Source: Sipunculus nudus (lineage: Eukaryota; Annelida; Sipuncula; Golfingiida; Sipunculidae). From it: a DNA stretch of 64,000 nt. The notes beneath the pieces are model-generated. The model did not search any database. It was not told the DNA's origin and saw only the letters and a list, made by a program, of their open reading frames with translations. The DNA is taken from positions 29,089,729 to 29,153,728 of the forward strand of contig CM049314.1 of NCBI GenBank assembly GCA_026874595.1, written 5' to 3'. The position numbers and the translations under genes were made by a program. Below, one piece after another: positions 37,201-46,041 of this stretch. Numbering within the stretch: position 1 is the stretch's first letter; every line of letters starts with the position of its first letter.

Positions 37201-40200
37201 CAGCAAACACACAACAACAAATTATACAACTGACAAAACGAGCTGTTGACAAAGAACATGATCGGCGGACCACGCTGATAGAAAACAACGTGTCAGCATG
37301 CAAAGAATTCCTGCAACGTAAAGTAAATGAGCAAAACAGGAATCCGGATACTGACGGTTTGCGTAATGGCATAAAGACGCTTATCGATAAATGTATCCGA
37401 ACAGTTGAAAGACACTGTGAACATGGCAAGTTGATCATACAATGCATTTTAACATCCTGTAAGTGGTACGAACACATATGCAACAGGTATATGGACGACA
37501 CTCGTGCGCTAATGGGGAAGAAGTACACAGAGGAAATGTCGCATTCTCAAACAGGCAACATGCGCAGCGTACCAGACATCATGTCTTGTGTCGTAGAACA
37601 GTTAGTTGCGGATATAGAGGAAGATGTCACGCAGCGAATGTTGATACTCGCTGACAAACTACATCTCGACCTCATCTCCTTACATACTGAACAGATGACG
37701 TATCACGCGAACGCGTTATCGGTGTATCACACTCTCGGATGTTTAGCAAGCCTTATGGTCTTCAGTCTGTTTGACATGCAGCAGCAACAGCTGCACGACT
37801 ATACACACGTAGAGGGGCGTCTCACCGAATGTAGACGTTCTGTTCAACAAGCTGTGCAGATGTCAGTGGCAATTATGGAATATACGGAACAAAACCTGCG
37901 CAACCTTTTACAACATGATTCCATCCCCTTCGGAACTGTAGGTTCGTATAAGGCGGATGTGCAAAACAAAAGGGAAGAACTATCCCGTATGATGATGGAA
38001 GCGGAAGATGCTTTCAGCAGGTTGCAACACACATGGCCATCAACCACAGAAATTCGTATCAACATAACCGAAAACGTCAGTCTGCAAGTGTTAAACGAGG
38101 TATATAACACGTGTAAAACGAGGATCGATGCATACCAAGCGTTTTTGGAATTGATACAAAGGGCGACGCATCTTGACACACCAGACGAAAGACGAGAGTG
38201 TGAAGAATCGTGGTGGTGTGACGGTATGGTCGTCAGAGAACGTTTGATGACCGCGTTTGTTCGGCACGTGTCACATGACGACACAGACGACAAAGAAAAC
38301 CTGAAACGCGTGCGCGTCTGGCTGGATAACATCCCTAAGGTGTACAAATGTACGCTTTCCCAAAAGGATGTCAGGCAGTTGCACCAAGAAAAAACACATA
38401 ACATTTATAAAAAGAGCCAGAAAGAGAACAATTGGGGCTCTTGTGTAGAATACGATAGCCGGGCGGAATGCGACCTCCTGTTCAAACAAGTTATCTCATA
38501 CCAGTCTGGAACAGGTATAATGCTCCATCCCTTCCCTGACGCATTAAGGCAACTCTGTTCCGCCTGGTTGGCAAGAGTAAACTGTCAAATGGATCAACAA
38601 GCCCGAATGCTCACAGTGTTAAAGAAAAACAATATCACGGTAGGTTACGAAACGTGGAATTCAACGCGTGTGATAATGGACGTTTGTGTGTCAGGTTACA
38701 CGTACCCATCTGACCCGGGCGGTTGGTTACCAGAAGAGTGTTTAAACCACATGGTGCACGTTGTGCTGCGAACTCAACCCTCCCCGTTACAGGAACGTGT
38801 GTTAGTGCAGGCACATTTGAGCTTGCATGTGTGCATGCAGGAGGTCACGCACGGCAACGTTGACAACCCACGTTCACATTACAGCTTTGCTCACATTGAC
38901 GACGTGTACGCAACCAAACCGCCCGGTGTTCCTTTGGTTGCTGTTGTGGCAAATTCCACAAGTTTAGGTTTCACGCGACTAATGCGGAAACCCGAGCCAA
39001 ATACGTGTTCTAGCCTTTACGAAATTATCGGACCCGTCTCTGCGTGGATGCATATCCGAGAACAGTCTGATGGCCACAACGAATTAGACGCCGCAGCAGA
39101 CCACATGTCCGTAGTGCGTCCATTATTGTCAGAAGACACTGTTATGTTTCTGAATGACCCAAGTACTTTCCAAACGCAATGTACTATATTTCAACAGTTT
39201 TTCAAGGCACGCGGAGAACACGATATCGCTTTGAGTACTAGAGAGGGTGCGCGTTACGAAGGGAACTGGTTGTTCACATGTACAAACGAAAACGACTGTT
39301 ACACAGTGCCGCAATGTGACATGGACACAATATTTTGTTGCACGACAGGGTTAGCGCAAGCCGCCGGACGACAGGACAATTCGTCAGAACACATCACAGT
39401 GGAAGCCGCCTTGCCGTTCAGTCGTGAACCCCTGGATCGTATTACGACAAAACAAACTGTTTCCGTCACGGACCTAATTCCGAACGATGGCACCAGTAAC
39501 ACATCTGGTTTATACAAGGTCGCGCGGCACGTGTTCAGGGTACTCGAATGCGTATATCCGTTTATCACGCGACAAACATTGGAAGCATTGAAGGCTGAGC
39601 ATGGACGTCAGACAGGTGTAGAGACGCGGTCAGATGGCGTCAAGGGATGGTGGATCAGCTCACAAAAAGCCCAGGAGACATGGCACTGCCTGTGGGTGTA
39701 CGGGATCAGGTTCTGTCTGGCCATGAAAAAAGTGAATTCCGCCAGGGCAATAAACGGTGAGCAAGACGTCGGGCCCTGGGGCGAATTGCCGACCTTTTTT
39801 AACGTGTGTGGGAGACCCGTCTACAATTTGAAAGACAAAGATCTCTTTCAATGGGTCAGGATGACGGACAGCATCATTTCGGACATGGGACGGACCTCAC
39901 ACCTTTTCTTGTTGGCAACATGTACGGCAGCTGTCTTCGCGTTTTGCGGCTCCAATGTGCACTGGGGCCTGAAAGCCTTGCTCGGTAAAACAGGCCTCCA
40001 CCACTACGTTCTGAGCAAGGATATACCGACGCGATGGTCAACAAACAATCAGCCACGATGGGACGACCGTTTGTGCTTGCGTGTTGCCGAAACGCTAGGA
40101 GGCTTTATGGCTTATGCAGTGACAGCCGGACGTATGATCGACTCCGAAGTCTTGGAAACACTGTGGGCACAACACGGCCACGGTGTCGGGTCAGTTTGGG

Positions 40201-42431
40201 ACCACATCTTGGAAGAATACACGCACTTGCCAACGAGATGTGGAAATGAAAACAATGGTTTTCAATTCGAAGAAAGAGAGGTAGCAATGCATGATATGCA
40301 GCGGAGTGTCCTTCAACACGTGTACGGGTTGGACAAGCCGGAAGAATACGTACAGGATGGCTCCAACGTGCGAGCGTATGATGTATCGTGGCCATGCTCG
40401 GGTATGAAAAGCAAGGCACAAGGTTGGTGCCGATTTGACGTCATCCTCTTTTCGCTCGTCACGGGTATACCATTGGCCACGTGTTACGACACCGTGGCCG
40501 GCAGCAAAATACCTTTTCATCGCGAATGGACCAATTCCACGTACAACCCAAACGTGGAGAGAATCATCGATCCGGCTTCTGCTTACCCTGCCCCTCTCAC
40601 GGCGGACACCTGCCCAACAGATATACTCCGGTACTTCTTCTCTTTCGACCAAAGCGCCCTGCCCTTGTTTGCTGCACTTCCGAGGTCGTCCGCGTCTAGC
40701 AGCACTCACGTCCCAGTCAACAAGTACCTGGATGGTTTGAGGGGTTCGACGTACATTCCTATAATAAGCGTGCAGATACTTACAGACGGTCTCAACACGG
40801 ACGGTGGTGAGCGGTTCCTGCCGACGGGGTACGCTGTGGCAAACGAACACAACGAGAAAGTAAACCAACTGTCGTTTACGTATGGCGAAAGGATATGCGG
40901 TCCCGTTGAAGTTGAACGGGGTTGGTTTCGAAGGGTTTACAGAGTCCGCACAACAAAGGCGAGCGATGACGCGGGACTCATCCCTTGGTGTGATCGCGGT
41001 CACCTGGAGTGTGTTTCGTCGGACCAGCACCCAGAATTCCCGTTGCAGATGTACACAAACGAAGAAGTTGCAAGGCCCAACGACAATGAAACACAGTTTC
41101 GTGTCGACGAACTCTCAGATACAGAACTACAAAATCTAAATGTACAGCAACACCATATGACACTGGGACACACAGGGTCCGAGGATGATGGCGTGTCTCT
41201 GTTTCACGAGATACAACATACGGAGGAGTTGCTAAATAGCAACTCGCGTAATATATCTTCTGATATATCTCCGTTACCTGTCTCACAAACCGCAAGTGAT
41301 ATATCATGCGCAAATATACAATCAAAGTCAGACGATGACGTACAAGAACACCTGCCTCACAGGAAACAACATCGTAGTTACGAATTGTGTGATGACGTAA
41401 CAATACATGGTAAGATGGGCTCCGGTCCATATGCACAACAAAGGGCAGGCGTATCTAGGGAAATAACAGAGTCATTTGCTAACATGAGTATAGGAAACAT
41501 TCGCACTCTATCAGGTACTGCGGAAACACAGAATGTATCATCGGATACATATGAGACGGGTGACAGGCAACGATTGAAGAGCCATTCACAGCCAAACCGT
41601 CCGTTAATTCATAAATCTAAACACCAAAATACCAGACGGCGTGAAAAAGGGTTGCGTCTAAAAGATACACAATCCCACGACATCATCATTCCTAACAGAA
41701 CAAATATACCCGCCAAACCAACCATACATGTATCCATTTTGACCGATCCCGTCCAAACTGCGCTACAACACATATCTCCATACACAAAGGTCTCTACAGA
41801 ATCAAAAGTTATTGCGCCACAATATGGAGCCCCTAAAACAAAAGTACCTACAGAAACAGGTGTTACTGAGCCACAGTACAGAGTTCCTTACGCAAACGTT
41901 TCTACAAAATCAGATGTTACACAATCACAGGAATCCGATACGTTATTGGGGATAAGCATCCACACGTCTGATGCCCGGGACACCTCATACGTGAAGGATG
42001 CAACAGGTGCACGTGAAGACCATCGCAAAAATGTTAAAAATGAGGATACACGGAGACAAGGCGTTCAATTCGTCTACGAAGACCAGCCAAGCCGTTCCTA
42101 CCAGCGGGAGGGTCAACCGTCCACTTTATTCGGTTCACGTGAAATGACGGCCACACCCCGCTCTCCCAGATCAAGTCGCGAGTTCATTCCGGTTGACATT
42201 CCGGTTGATCGACACGTGGAACACAGGAACATGCACGTACCAACCCCTGGTGTGCACAAGCATCAGACACAGACCAAAGGCCCTATTCATGATTCGGAAC
42301 TGTTTACGGTTTTATGTAACACCCTAAACACGATCCGCCAAACACAACCGCTTGCGATATTACCCCCCCGAAAAGGCCGTAATCTGAACGACGAGTACGA
42401 CCTTATCCGGCTTTACATGAGCGACGAATGA
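31185..42431 (+). CDS. UL36: Giant tegument protein (UL36-like), 3748 aa
   Basis: This is a single open frame of 3748 codons from an ATG with good context (purine at -3, G at +4) to TGA. The first 2600 residues are mostly charged and helical, as expected of a long rod or coiled coil. A more globular, Trp- and Cys-containing region follows (about 2700-3250), and then a disordered tail with three imperfect 18-residue repeats (41784-41945) and a conserved-looking last 45 residues. In herpesviruses UL36 bridges capsid and tegument and carries the deubiquitinase at its N-terminus. Here the frame of the deubiquitinase ORF is one step away (1 to 0), open from 31077. AATAAA at 42449-42454 follows. 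Confidence 0.7.
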   Translation: MEEQDVAAYEQHSGPSETEEMENVQGDITRDEQTPPRSGEGDPGVDDLNTSTRKKLHIKSQPGKASNNRGRPSKGVTHGKMDEHAASLVKRYEEAVKVNNERRDTLAHFCAICTSKVVGNIEEVEEMKQKLTMLKTKALRARTNIPSLQGVDIPLIVKKKVERKHKINIMPNTAKATKALDKAETEAAKREKKENDQTIADMRAGLLNELRDPSVTYDDVKRNESKYQHVLPITPAEEKDAKSTVEAWMTNMADYIEYALIHIEKKAEESPSMLAEPPRGVPGIFWLHKETDTQVATGRALLEMYRVLRASAVDHNKTLIDMVDQLKAWLENASLQCVHDKIRACLETWYELDASVLDERVDAMLGQIMPQLRLMRLRIRSGTSGDDEKSLRRMKIQITDMQEDLRELLRSVYESAAQYRVTSKKNGQWHNTLTETGKKLQRELKQIEQDIAAVSARVVSLPQLRKSHRRRRNVPSTPLTETEPTEGPPSAPETASVRENQSDEVNYDRHENDPLTRDETRRILTEKNTPMQVRIATIAQTCPEVKKWNTRVSKAKDDYASHKRHLEEIIKRCMGTECSSCTEAASFIQTIDELEGDGQSLRRTTKNVLMKDHGIPAEIWDELRVIAEVYAIPDLPDTEKVRTKLRAQLEKLSKQEKDAERKQLLQLVKSGQLEYARARNVVQSLLPLQKDDVSFGKQAVEVWVNNVVKDVEIALSDYEQSCPPGCDAPPEKLPCYICLLEKPDSTGAELQELLGVCKDVYNASHNDSREDKLNRLIAWARQPGTKPILKGLRCCFKNVWNAESEELEKQINEHVSRVDEMFRNVDASYTSDESNRKNVTLLEEHIEKVSQVKKSLSWCEDKAAAWLQKLGGNQDQPFDVKGCRSDGLKKILQLLNAKNDKANALIGKLQGWKTAEHVQAQTASSPGQSSTVRGTGDDELIARTHAAQTAAAETAAAETAWLKEVLVATEQYNTSTEKTRAWIQACKTFQFENTRDIDMYKKELDQQVGVLDIHNSTLDKLRRGNCVVDGTLVASKDTTFWGNKEKEQIRFKKTEPITRTQIEEAKRVMQTKRKELEAKEKRQRREDIVRDLTASGTLTDVTSNLAQYMDTIYPLTKEEVTDLCLHCSHWTDRLTEDVERLAHAYTSGLDEGASQDAPRCIADEVPAVFGLLEHMCSDNSDKKQQYQRKRKEAETLLEIYQNLRAEQCARDTDNASRIQFLTERAWRETTPKRTSNVLLHCIIQVFNEWTDQTVRDCTETVRGSASAIQASSEDIESFSKDGMHHHITTWDQTGLDQANNQLRDSQKRLNDTLNALTAAKAAAGTHWNKGDGGFAKKLHAADKSINAAIHQIQLLNVRAEHLRQKTDMDNKHTGSDHGEPADHVTEAYNKLLTTGLSENANLPDTILQHVNRCGPTDEVTRMLDSLFRHLARVLECPRRLQDQVRFGTQLGVKQLGTSDIPLAKRLYRLVDIVAARTGTRTTYRQELEAGHVVISGIESAGNAISHMITDRLKQSVENLYPQTPAWTSVTANLDRLHNMMETHDMEHTKRSCMADMFETKLKYVETAAQEATTNVDNSFQSVSYALYSLRHIQNELNMLKQEIAKEPDSVNKQERVGKAEKMLKQRYISHLRKQLEGVIKDILKDAIQEMQDILVNYHLTDEHVHYQCIAHRTCNVRELLNRCYQLLQENAHWGGKDWMFTTGGTGNNVMTLLKQLKPDDVKWFDGLVGLLNKSVDATLGSTKNLAQSIRRWAFEQGEKILRSEIPADSRLDPTEDVPDLRVWLDKAARMGERVQSSLSTVSWILQSQEYQYVYDLVAGTLTAFQTLALQITGSSYQTALKYADNFKQSVHAIVDRIRNDISSGHQLVVAESALFQGQPCDDVTVAGKGISVNLHNIIRHTGELQDILQDAMTIIYSFRYAHTWLIQTVYPSWNRTQSAIQDSLQRLQNEVSTYIPQYILDAWIKQLDDKSSQLFLDWLQAKIHTETQVSTHLHTCYGTRNFMHESANTQQQIIQLTKRAVDKEHDRRTTLIENNVSACKEFLQRKVNEQNRNPDTDGLRNGIKTLIDKCIRTVERHCEHGKLIIQCILTSCKWYEHICNRYMDDTRALMGKKYTEEMSHSQTGNMRSVPDIMSCVVEQLVADIEEDVTQRMLILADKLHLDLISLHTEQMTYHANALSVYHTLGCLASLMVFSLFDMQQQQLHDYTHVEGRLTECRRSVQQAVQMSVAIMEYTEQNLRNLLQHDSIPFGTVGSYKADVQNKREELSRMMMEAEDAFSRLQHTWPSTTEIRINITENVSLQVLNEVYNTCKTRIDAYQAFLELIQRATHLDTPDERRECEESWWCDGMVVRERLMTAFVRHVSHDDTDDKENLKRVRVWLDNIPKVYKCTLSQKDVRQLHQEKTHNIYKKSQKENNWGSCVEYDSRAECDLLFKQVISYQSGTGIMLHPFPDALRQLCSAWLARVNCQMDQQARMLTVLKKNNITVGYETWNSTRVIMDVCVSGYTYPSDPGGWLPEECLNHMVHVVLRTQPSPLQERVLVQAHLSLHVCMQEVTHGNVDNPRSHYSFAHIDDVYATKPPGVPLVAVVANSTSLGFTRLMRKPEPNTCSSLYEIIGPVSAWMHIREQSDGHNELDAAADHMSVVRPLLSEDTVMFLNDPSTFQTQCTIFQQFFKARGEHDIALSTREGARYEGNWLFTCTNENDCYTVPQCDMDTIFCCTTGLAQAAGRQDNSSEHITVEAALPFSREPLDRITTKQTVSVTDLIPNDGTSNTSGLYKVARHVFRVLECVYPFITRQTLEALKAEHGRQTGVETRSDGVKGWWISSQKAQETWHCLWVYGIRFCLAMKKVNSARAINGEQDVGPWGELPTFFNVCGRPVYNLKDKDLFQWVRMTDSIISDMGRTSHLFLLATCTAAVFAFCGSNVHWGLKALLGKTGLHHYVLSKDIPTRWSTNNQPRWDDRLCLRVAETLGGFMAYAVTAGRMIDSEVLETLWAQHGHGVGSVWDHILEEYTHLPTRCGNENNGFQFEEREVAMHDMQRSVLQHVYGLDKPEEYVQDGSNVRAYDVSWPCSGMKSKAQGWCRFDVILFSLVTGIPLATCYDTVAGSKIPFHREWTNSTYNPNVERIIDPASAYPAPLTADTCPTDILRYFFSFDQSALPLFAALPRSSASSSTHVPVNKYLDGLRGSTYIPIISVQILTDGLNTDGGERFLPTGYAVANEHNEKVNQLSFTYGERICGPVEVERGWFRRVYRVRTTKASDDAGLIPWCDRGHLECVSSDQHPEFPLQMYTNEEVARPNDNETQFRVDELSDTELQNLNVQQHHMTLGHTGSEDDGVSLFHEIQHTEELLNSNSRNISSDISPLPVSQTASDISCANIQSKSDDDVQEHLPHRKQHRSYELCDDVTIHGKMGSGPYAQQRAGVSREITESFANMSIGNIRTLSGTAETQNVSSDTYETGDRQRLKSHSQPNRPLIHKSKHQNTRRREKGLRLKDTQSHDIIIPNRTNIPAKPTIHVSILTDPVQTALQHISPYTKVSTESKVIAPQYGAPKTKVPTETGVTEPQYRVPYANVSTKSDVTQSQESDTLLGISIHTSDARDTSYVKDATGAREDHRKNVKNEDTRRQGVQFVYEDQPSRSYQREGQPSTLFGSREMTATPRSPRSSREFIPVDIPVDRHVEHRNMHVPTPGVHKHQTQTKGPIHDSELFTVLCNTLNTIRQTQPLAILPPRKGRNLNDEYDLIRLYMSDE
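41784..41945 (+). repeat. Three imperfect 54-nt repeats in giant tegument ORF
   Basis: Three 18-residue units of the type TKVSTESKV, TKVPTETGV and ANVSTKSDV follow each other in the disordered C-terminal tail. The 54-nt period keeps the frame. Confidence 0.65.
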
Positions 42432-42448
42432 GGTGATCATTAACATAA

Positions 42449-42454
42449 AATAAA
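42449..42454 (+). terminator. Poly(A) signal AATAAA for tegument locus
   Basis: The hexamer lies 18 nt after the stop codon. A minus-strand AATAAA at 42513-42518 serves the convergent gene at 42564-43424. Confidence 0.65.
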
Positions 42455-42563
42455 AACAACAACACCTAATCTGTATGAGATAACAACCAACATCATAAAT
42501 ATTAAATAGTAATTTATTATCTGATAGTCTGCCGCATGTTTAAGTGGTTCATCCTCTTTTTAC

Positions 42564-43424
42564 CTAACTGTCCGTGCTATGCAAAGCATCTGTTATACTG
42601 AAAGTGGTGGTCGCAGAAGGGGGCATGGCCCACCACGTTTGGACGACTCCTCCCGCCTCGTAATTTCCGATGAGGATCTGTATTTGTGGGAAACGTTGAA
42701 ACAGCAACATGTGGCGTGTGGGAAGCAGATGAACATCATCCATGACGACTACATGAAAAAAATGGGTGGCACATAATTTCAGAAGAACGGAATAAGGGAC
42801 GTCTGCGCAGGTCAACCCATTGTAATCACCGTTTGAACACATGAAGTTGTATATGTGCTGCCACATACCATTGGCCAGGCGGACAATGTCATCAGGCGTA
42901 AATGCGGAGTACTGCCAATATACAGAGTCAGCTGAGGGAACGTGGTCTTTACACACGTGGACGGTGTCATAATCAAGCAGAAACGCCATAAATGTTTCAA
43001 ATACCAGCCTTGTTGGCGCGGGCGGGTTAACCATCGATAGTATGAGGCGTTTGATGGTTAAACGTTGGTCGTGGTGCAGGTGGCTCTCCGTGGCCCCGTC
43101 AAGCACTTGGTCTAATGGTAATATGGTAACGTTCTTCGGACAGACGGCCTTGAGCCGCCGCCATGTATCGGAACACCTTACAATCCACAGGAAACGGAAA
43201 CGTGGTTCCGCCCAGGCCTTCTCCATCACGGCTACGGATTTACCACAGCCGTCTTCCCCGATAACATGGATGCGGTCCCCAGGCTGAAACCGGTGTTCCA
43301 GCACAGCCGTTTGGTCCCTTGTCAGTTTATGTGATGTTGTGTGTGACATAACCTTACGCAGAAGTCGCCTGCCCTGAAACTCACCAGGACGCCCATGCAT
43401 CGTGTTCAACGTAGAACTCATCAT
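42564..43424 (-). CDS. Small P-loop ATPase resembling the first domain of an SF1 helicase, 286 aa
   Basis: It starts with ATG at 43422-43424 (a second ATG follows at once). Helicase-type motifs appear in order: LTRDQTAVL (Q-motif-like), Walker A GEDGCGKS (about residues 56-63), a LWIVRC segment like motif Ia, Walker B VVVMDDVHLL near residue 225, and a motif III-like IGNYEAG. Motifs IV-VI are absent, so only the first RecA domain is present. It may be a regulatory relative or a degenerate helicase. It is convergent with the tegument gene and is not fused to its neighbours. The partner or substrate is unknown. Confidence 0.6.
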   Translation of the reverse strand: MMSSTLNTMHGRPGEFQGRRLLRKVMSHTTSHKLTRDQTAVLEHRFQPGDRIHVIGEDGCGKSVAVMEKAWAEPRFRFLWIVRCSDTWRRLKAVCPKNVTILPLDQVLDGATESHLHHDQRLTIKRLILSMVNPPAPTRLVFETFMAFLLDYDTVHVCKDHVPSADSVYWQYSAFTPDDIVRLANGMWQHIYNFMCSNGDYNGLTCADVPYSVLLKLCATHFFHVVVMDDVHLLPTRHMLLFQRFPQIQILIGNYEAGGVVQTWWAMPPSATTTFSITDALHSTDS

Positions 43425-43609
43425 CCTTCCGGCGTGTTGTGATGTACCACGAAGCCGAGTCTATGCTGACGTCACTCAAGTCGTGCATTACAAATACGGG
43501 TAGCATTCTCAGGACAGGGTATCACATGTACGATGAAAAACGCGACGACTAGATATGTTGCATGTGGAATAAATTCAAATGATAAAAAAAGCATTGTGTT
43601 GGTATTGTG

Positions 43610-43615
43610 TTTATT
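43610..43615 (-). terminator. Poly(A) signal AATAAA for the 43.7-45.7 kb gene
   Basis: TTTATT on the + strand about 55 nt after the minus-strand stop codon; a second copy overlaps at 43614-43619. Confidence 0.55.
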
Positions 43616-43668
43616 TATTCAAGTAACATGTGTGTTTTTGTGTTTCGGCATTGCGACGTGCTAAACAT

Positions 43669-45402
43669 TTAGATAACACGCGCCTCAAATGTGGCACCGG
43701 GAGGGATGATCAAAGCTCCGTCTTCTGTCCTGTTGCTGCTTGGGTTCACACCGGTGGCCCTCAGTGCAACGGCAACGGGGGTTACGCTGAATATTTCATC
43801 GTACAAGGCGGAAGCTGTTCTTATGATCTCGTGTAACATAGCCTGTGCACATGTTATGCGGGAAGACAAATCCCCGTCTTCGTAAATATCCATGTCAGCT
43901 CCTGGGTTCATGACATCTTTGAATGCGTAAAGCTGTGTTTTTTGCAGTATAACAGGATCTGCCGTTTGATCCTCATCGTAGCCTGCCGGTTGGTTAGCTG
44001 GGGCGTCAATAAGGTTAGGAGCATCAAAACCCGGGTCACAGATTGCCACATTTGATTCCAGGTTCCCGTCTTCCAGGCAGCACTCTTCGGCAAGGCTTCT
44101 GAGCGCCGAACCACAGACGTTGTTGCACATACGCAGTTGGTTCGCCAATATACAGACAAGGCGCACGCTGTTGGCCAGAGACGGTTGCCTGCGGGAGAAC
44201 GACTGTTCGTCTTTGGAAGGGGGGTGGAACAGCTTGTCGAAGTGATGCGATATCTGATAGTGCCCGTAAGCACAGATGGCATCGACATGCTCCGCCTCGA
44301 GCCGATCCCACCGCCGTAGCACCCCCGGTTTCGGGTCATCGTCGTAAGGCAGATCTTCCCCAAACCCCGACACCGGCATTATTACAGGAGGTTGCACGCA
44401 CAGGTAGGCACCCATGTGGGTGTTGATGTCATCCGGGCCGTTGTTGACTAGCTCCACTATGCACACGTCACGTTGGCGCACGTTAGCTTTCGCTTTCATT
44501 CGCGTTTCCCTGCACTGCTGCCAAGCAGTGGCATACGTCGAAAAATCACTAGGGTTTGTTTCGTCTAAAATAAGGGGTCGGAAAGTGGTACCTTGTGACG
44601 TGGTATCAAACTTATAGAAAAAACCAGCCGGCAAAGCCCCTTGCGTCCCGGCGCCATATGGTTCGAGCTGGTTATGAAGCGTCGTTTGTGGTATAACGCT
44701 AGGTAGTTCATTTGTACCAGTCACGAAGCAGTCAAAAAAACTATGTGGGGTAATGGCGTGACCTGTCATAGAGGACGCCCTGCTCTGTACAACCCTACCA
44801 TATACTGGGGGGTTATAGGCATGTGCCAAGCTGCATATTGATGTCCAAACGGCTTTCAAACCTGCCCGCAAAGCAAGAGTGTTGGTTTCCTTTTCACTCT
44901 CTTTCAGATTTGAATTGGCAGAAAGCGTCTTATGTGTATCCTTCAGAGCTGTGGATTCTTTCATCAAATCCCTTTGTGGCATGCCAGGCGCTGACAAAGC
45001 AGCATGATCAGGTAGATTGAGATCTCGTACAGCTGTGTCACAGAAGGCATAGAACTGCAGCCAACCGTAATGCTTCAACAGTCTTGACAGATGCAGGAGC
45101 AAGGTCGGCTCCAGCGTCCGACCGAATGGGTGTTCCCCCAACTCCTCTTCCATGGTCAAGCGCGTGTTTGAGCTGGCTGCTTTTGCGTACTTCATCTTGT
45201 CCACGTTCCGCATGACTTTACACACTAAACCCGTCAGCACACTGGTGAACACCTCAGGCATCTTAAAGATAGGTACGGTGGCCGGAAACGTCAGGCCGTA
45301 CGCGGTGGCCTTGGCAATGCTAACAGGGGGTCCGTATGGGTTGGCGGGGTCATTCGGGGGTATCTCGTCCTTGTGTGAGTGCCTGTCGTTCGGTGTCAGC
45401 AA
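43669..45402 (-). CDS. Unknown protein, C-terminal 577 codons after in-frame TAA
   Basis: This frame continues, in the same phase, the ORF at 45406-45735. Only a TAA (45406-45408) and one codon separate them. It has no ATG at its left border (the first codon is TTG), so it is best read as the body of one broken gene. The sequence looks globular, with several Cys and an AGFFYKFD-type hydrophobic patch, and has no membrane segment. The combined length of about 688 residues would suit a structural protein, but I do not recognise it. Confidence 0.6.
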   Translation of the reverse strand: MLTPNDRHSHKDEIPPNDPANPYGPPVSIAKATAYGLTFPATVPIFKMPEVFTSVLTGLVCKVMRNVDKMKYAKAASSNTRLTMEEELGEHPFGRTLEPTLLLHLSRLLKHYGWLQFYAFCDTAVRDLNLPDHAALSAPGMPQRDLMKESTALKDTHKTLSANSNLKESEKETNTLALRAGLKAVWTSICSLAHAYNPPVYGRVVQSRASSMTGHAITPHSFFDCFVTGTNELPSVIPQTTLHNQLEPYGAGTQGALPAGFFYKFDTTSQGTTFRPLILDETNPSDFSTYATAWQQCRETRMKAKANVRQRDVCIVELVNNGPDDINTHMGAYLCVQPPVIMPVSGFGEDLPYDDDPKPGVLRRWDRLEAEHVDAICAYGHYQISHHFDKLFHPPSKDEQSFSRRQPSLANSVRLVCILANQLRMCNNVCGSALRSLAEECCLEDGNLESNVAICDPGFDAPNLIDAPANQPAGYDEDQTADPVILQKTQLYAFKDVMNPGADMDIYEDGDLSSRITCAQAMLHEIIRTASALYDEIFSVTPVAVALRATGVNPSSNRTEDGALIIPPGATFEARVI

Positions 45403-45405
45403 AGG

Positions 45406-45735
45406 TTATATCGGCACCAAACAGACCAGATCGTTCACAGAGAGGGTGAAAGGGCCGCTGTTTCTCATGGTTTTTACCTGGTGCTCGTTCGACGTAACCC
45501 GACCAGACTCCATCCCGACACCTGTAGAGCATGTGATGTAGTTACCAGAAATGTTCAGTTCCCCGTCCCTTCCGTGGACGTTCCACCGGGAAAGGCGTGT
45601 GTACTCCACGGGGCTAACGCCGTCGCAGGCCGACAACATCATAGCAGGGGATATATCTCCTGTGAGCAATGGAAGTCCCACAACGAAACAGTTTTTATGT
45701 ATACCCGGGCCATACCCCTGGCTGCCACCGGGCAT
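45406..45735 (-). CDS. Unknown protein, N-terminal part ending at in-frame TAA
   Basis: The start is ATG at 45733-45735 (an upstream GTG adds three codons). It encodes 109 residues with a Gly-rich start (MPGGSQGYGPG) and ends at TAA 45406-45408. The phase is identical to the 577-codon ORF downstream, so a single nonsense change splits the gene. Confidence 0.6.
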   Translation of the reverse strand: MPGGSQGYGPGIHKNCFVVGLPLLTGDISPAMMLSACDGVSPVEYTRLSRWNVHGRDGELNISGNYITCSTGVGMESGRVTSNEHQVKTMRNSGPFTLSVNDLVCLVPI

Positions 45736-46041
45736 GGTGCGCACGGGTGACAGGTATCCGTATAGATCATGTTTGTCTATACACTTGTTTTCTCATGTAA
45801 GGTCCAGCCTGTCCCCGGCAGAGGACATCGCAGCTGTTTCCTGTTAGTGACACTATAAAACCGAACCGTTTTTTTTGTTACTGCTGAGTAGTTCGTCCAG
45901 TCAGACGTTATCTGCACTATTTGTGACACCCGTCATCACAAATAGCGCCAGGACATGTGACCGCCGGGAAACACCAATAAATACCAAACCACATAGGCAT
46001 TCCCATCAGACACGAGCGCACATTCTACACATCACGGCACC
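45736..46041. promoter_or_regulatory. Divergent intergenic region with TATA box and 10-bp inverted repeat
   Basis: This 306-nt space separates two divergent genes. It holds TATAAAA at 45854-45860 and a perfect inverted repeat CTATTTGTGA/TCACAAATAG (45917-45926 and 45936-45945) with a 9-nt spacer. No protein gene is seen. Confidence 0.5.
45917..45945. repeat. Perfect 10-bp inverted repeat, 9-nt spacer
   Basis: CTATTTGTGA and TCACAAATAG are exact reverse complements. The position in a divergent promoter region suggests a protein-binding site or an origin element; this is inference. Confidence 0.6.

Noticed and set aside
40191..41030. 279-codon minus-strand frame inside the giant tegument ORF
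   Set aside because: It is antisense to a 3748-codon frame and has no recognisable domain.
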